A stretch of 6,508 nucleotides of DNA from Giesbergeria sp. (GTDB lineage Bacteria > Pseudomonadota > Gammaproteobacteria > Burkholderiales > Burkholderiaceae_C): contig JAUYGP010000149.1 of assembly GCA_030690515.1 (NCBI GenBank), positions 1-6,508 on the forward strand, in the 5' to 3' direction. Shown here in pieces: positions 6,300-6,508 of this stretch. Positions within the stretch are counted from its first letter, which is position 1. Each line of letters opens with the position of its first letter. The position numbers and the translations under genes are program-made. The notes below the pieces were generated by a model. The model saw nothing but the letters and a program-made list of their open reading frames with translations. It searched no databases and was not told where the DNA came from.

Positions 6300-6508
6300 G
6301 AAAGTGTGCTTTGGTGAAGGGCGGAGGCCGGGTCTCGCCCCGGCGGGCGAGGTACTTGTTCTTTGCTTCGCCAAAGAAAAGTACCCAAAAGAAAGGCGAC
6401 CCTGCTGTCTGCGTCCCTGCGCTTCGCTGCGGGCGACCTGCGGTGCTCGTTCGCGGGGTGCGCCGTGGAACTCGCTTTGCGCCTTCGGCGCGCCGCTCGA
6501 ACAACCAC
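6300..6508. repeat. Hairpin-rich intergenic repeat downstream of hpnC (extends past window)
   Basis: This stretch has no convincing gene. It contains ordered inverted repeats. GCCGGG (6327-6332) pairs with CCCGGC (6339-6344). CTCGCCC (6334-6340) pairs with GGGCGAG (6345-6351). A 14-bp stem with one bulge is formed by 6351-6365 and 6372-6385 around loop CTTCGC. GCGCC (6479-6483) pairs with GGCGC (6487-6491). From memory, near-identical DNA is scattered between genes in Comamonadaceae, where its minus-strand frame is often annotated as small hypothetical proteins containing GTQTAGSPFF and ARRGETRP. Those are translations of the repeat and are not called here. The 3' boundary is unseen. Confidence 0.6.

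Noticed and set aside
6289..6504. A 71-codon minus-strand frame (and an overlapping 137-codon frame)
   Set aside because: Both translate the hairpin-rich repeat. The peptide resembles small hypothetical proteins I recall being called from this repeat, with no start signal or domain.

Overview
The window looks like chromosomal DNA from a high-GC betaproteobacterium, most likely a member of the Burkholderiales family Comamonadaceae (Acidovorax-like). This rests on the character of the trigger factor, the order tRNA-Leu then tig, the hpnC-type squalene synthase, and intergenic repeat elements I recognise from that family. The family assignment is from memory; no search was run.

Layout, left to right. 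Bases 1-650 (minus) hold the N-terminal half of trigger factor (tig), cut by the window edge. Bases 726-812 (minus) hold a complete tRNA-Leu(UAG) with encoded CCA. Its spacer to tig contains a bulged hairpin and a short perfect palindrome. Bases 826-853 form a strong 10-bp hairpin, probably the terminator of the efflux operon. Bases 877-4056 (minus) encode an RND-family efflux pump resembling Pseudomonas aeruginosa TriC. Seven bases upstream of it lies its periplasmic lipoprotein adaptor (4064-5281, minus). The two form a tight adaptor-pump operon with no outer-membrane channel gene in view. The 81-bp intergenic stretch 5282-5362 is a divergent control region with a good sigma-70 promoter for the efflux operon. 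Its -10 box overlaps an imperfect palindrome of the kind TetR-family repressors bind. On the plus strand, 5363-6229 encodes HpnC, a hopanoid-pathway squalene/hydroxysqualene synthase with a GTG start. Bases 6230-6508 hold no convincing gene; they are repeat DNA.

How the genes work together. The adaptor and pump would form two parts of a tripartite efflux system and must borrow a TolC-like channel encoded elsewhere. The adaptor keeps the R-L-S docking motif expected for such a channel. HpnC makes a precursor of hopanoids, which are membrane-ordering lipids. Sharing one short control region with an efflux operon makes co-regulation of membrane lipid and efflux possible, but this is inference. 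Trigger factor and tRNA-Leu are housekeeping genes, separated from the efflux operon by the hairpin.

The most notable points are these. A Comamonadaceae-type intergenic repeat appears to have been absorbed into the coding sequence of the adaptor's C-terminal tail, and a related copy lies downstream of hpnC. An intrinsic-terminator-like hairpin with a seven-T run sits inside codons 8-15 of the adaptor gene and could act as an attenuator. The end of the window carries a repeat with mutually exclusive hairpins. I see no clearly new multi-gene system here.
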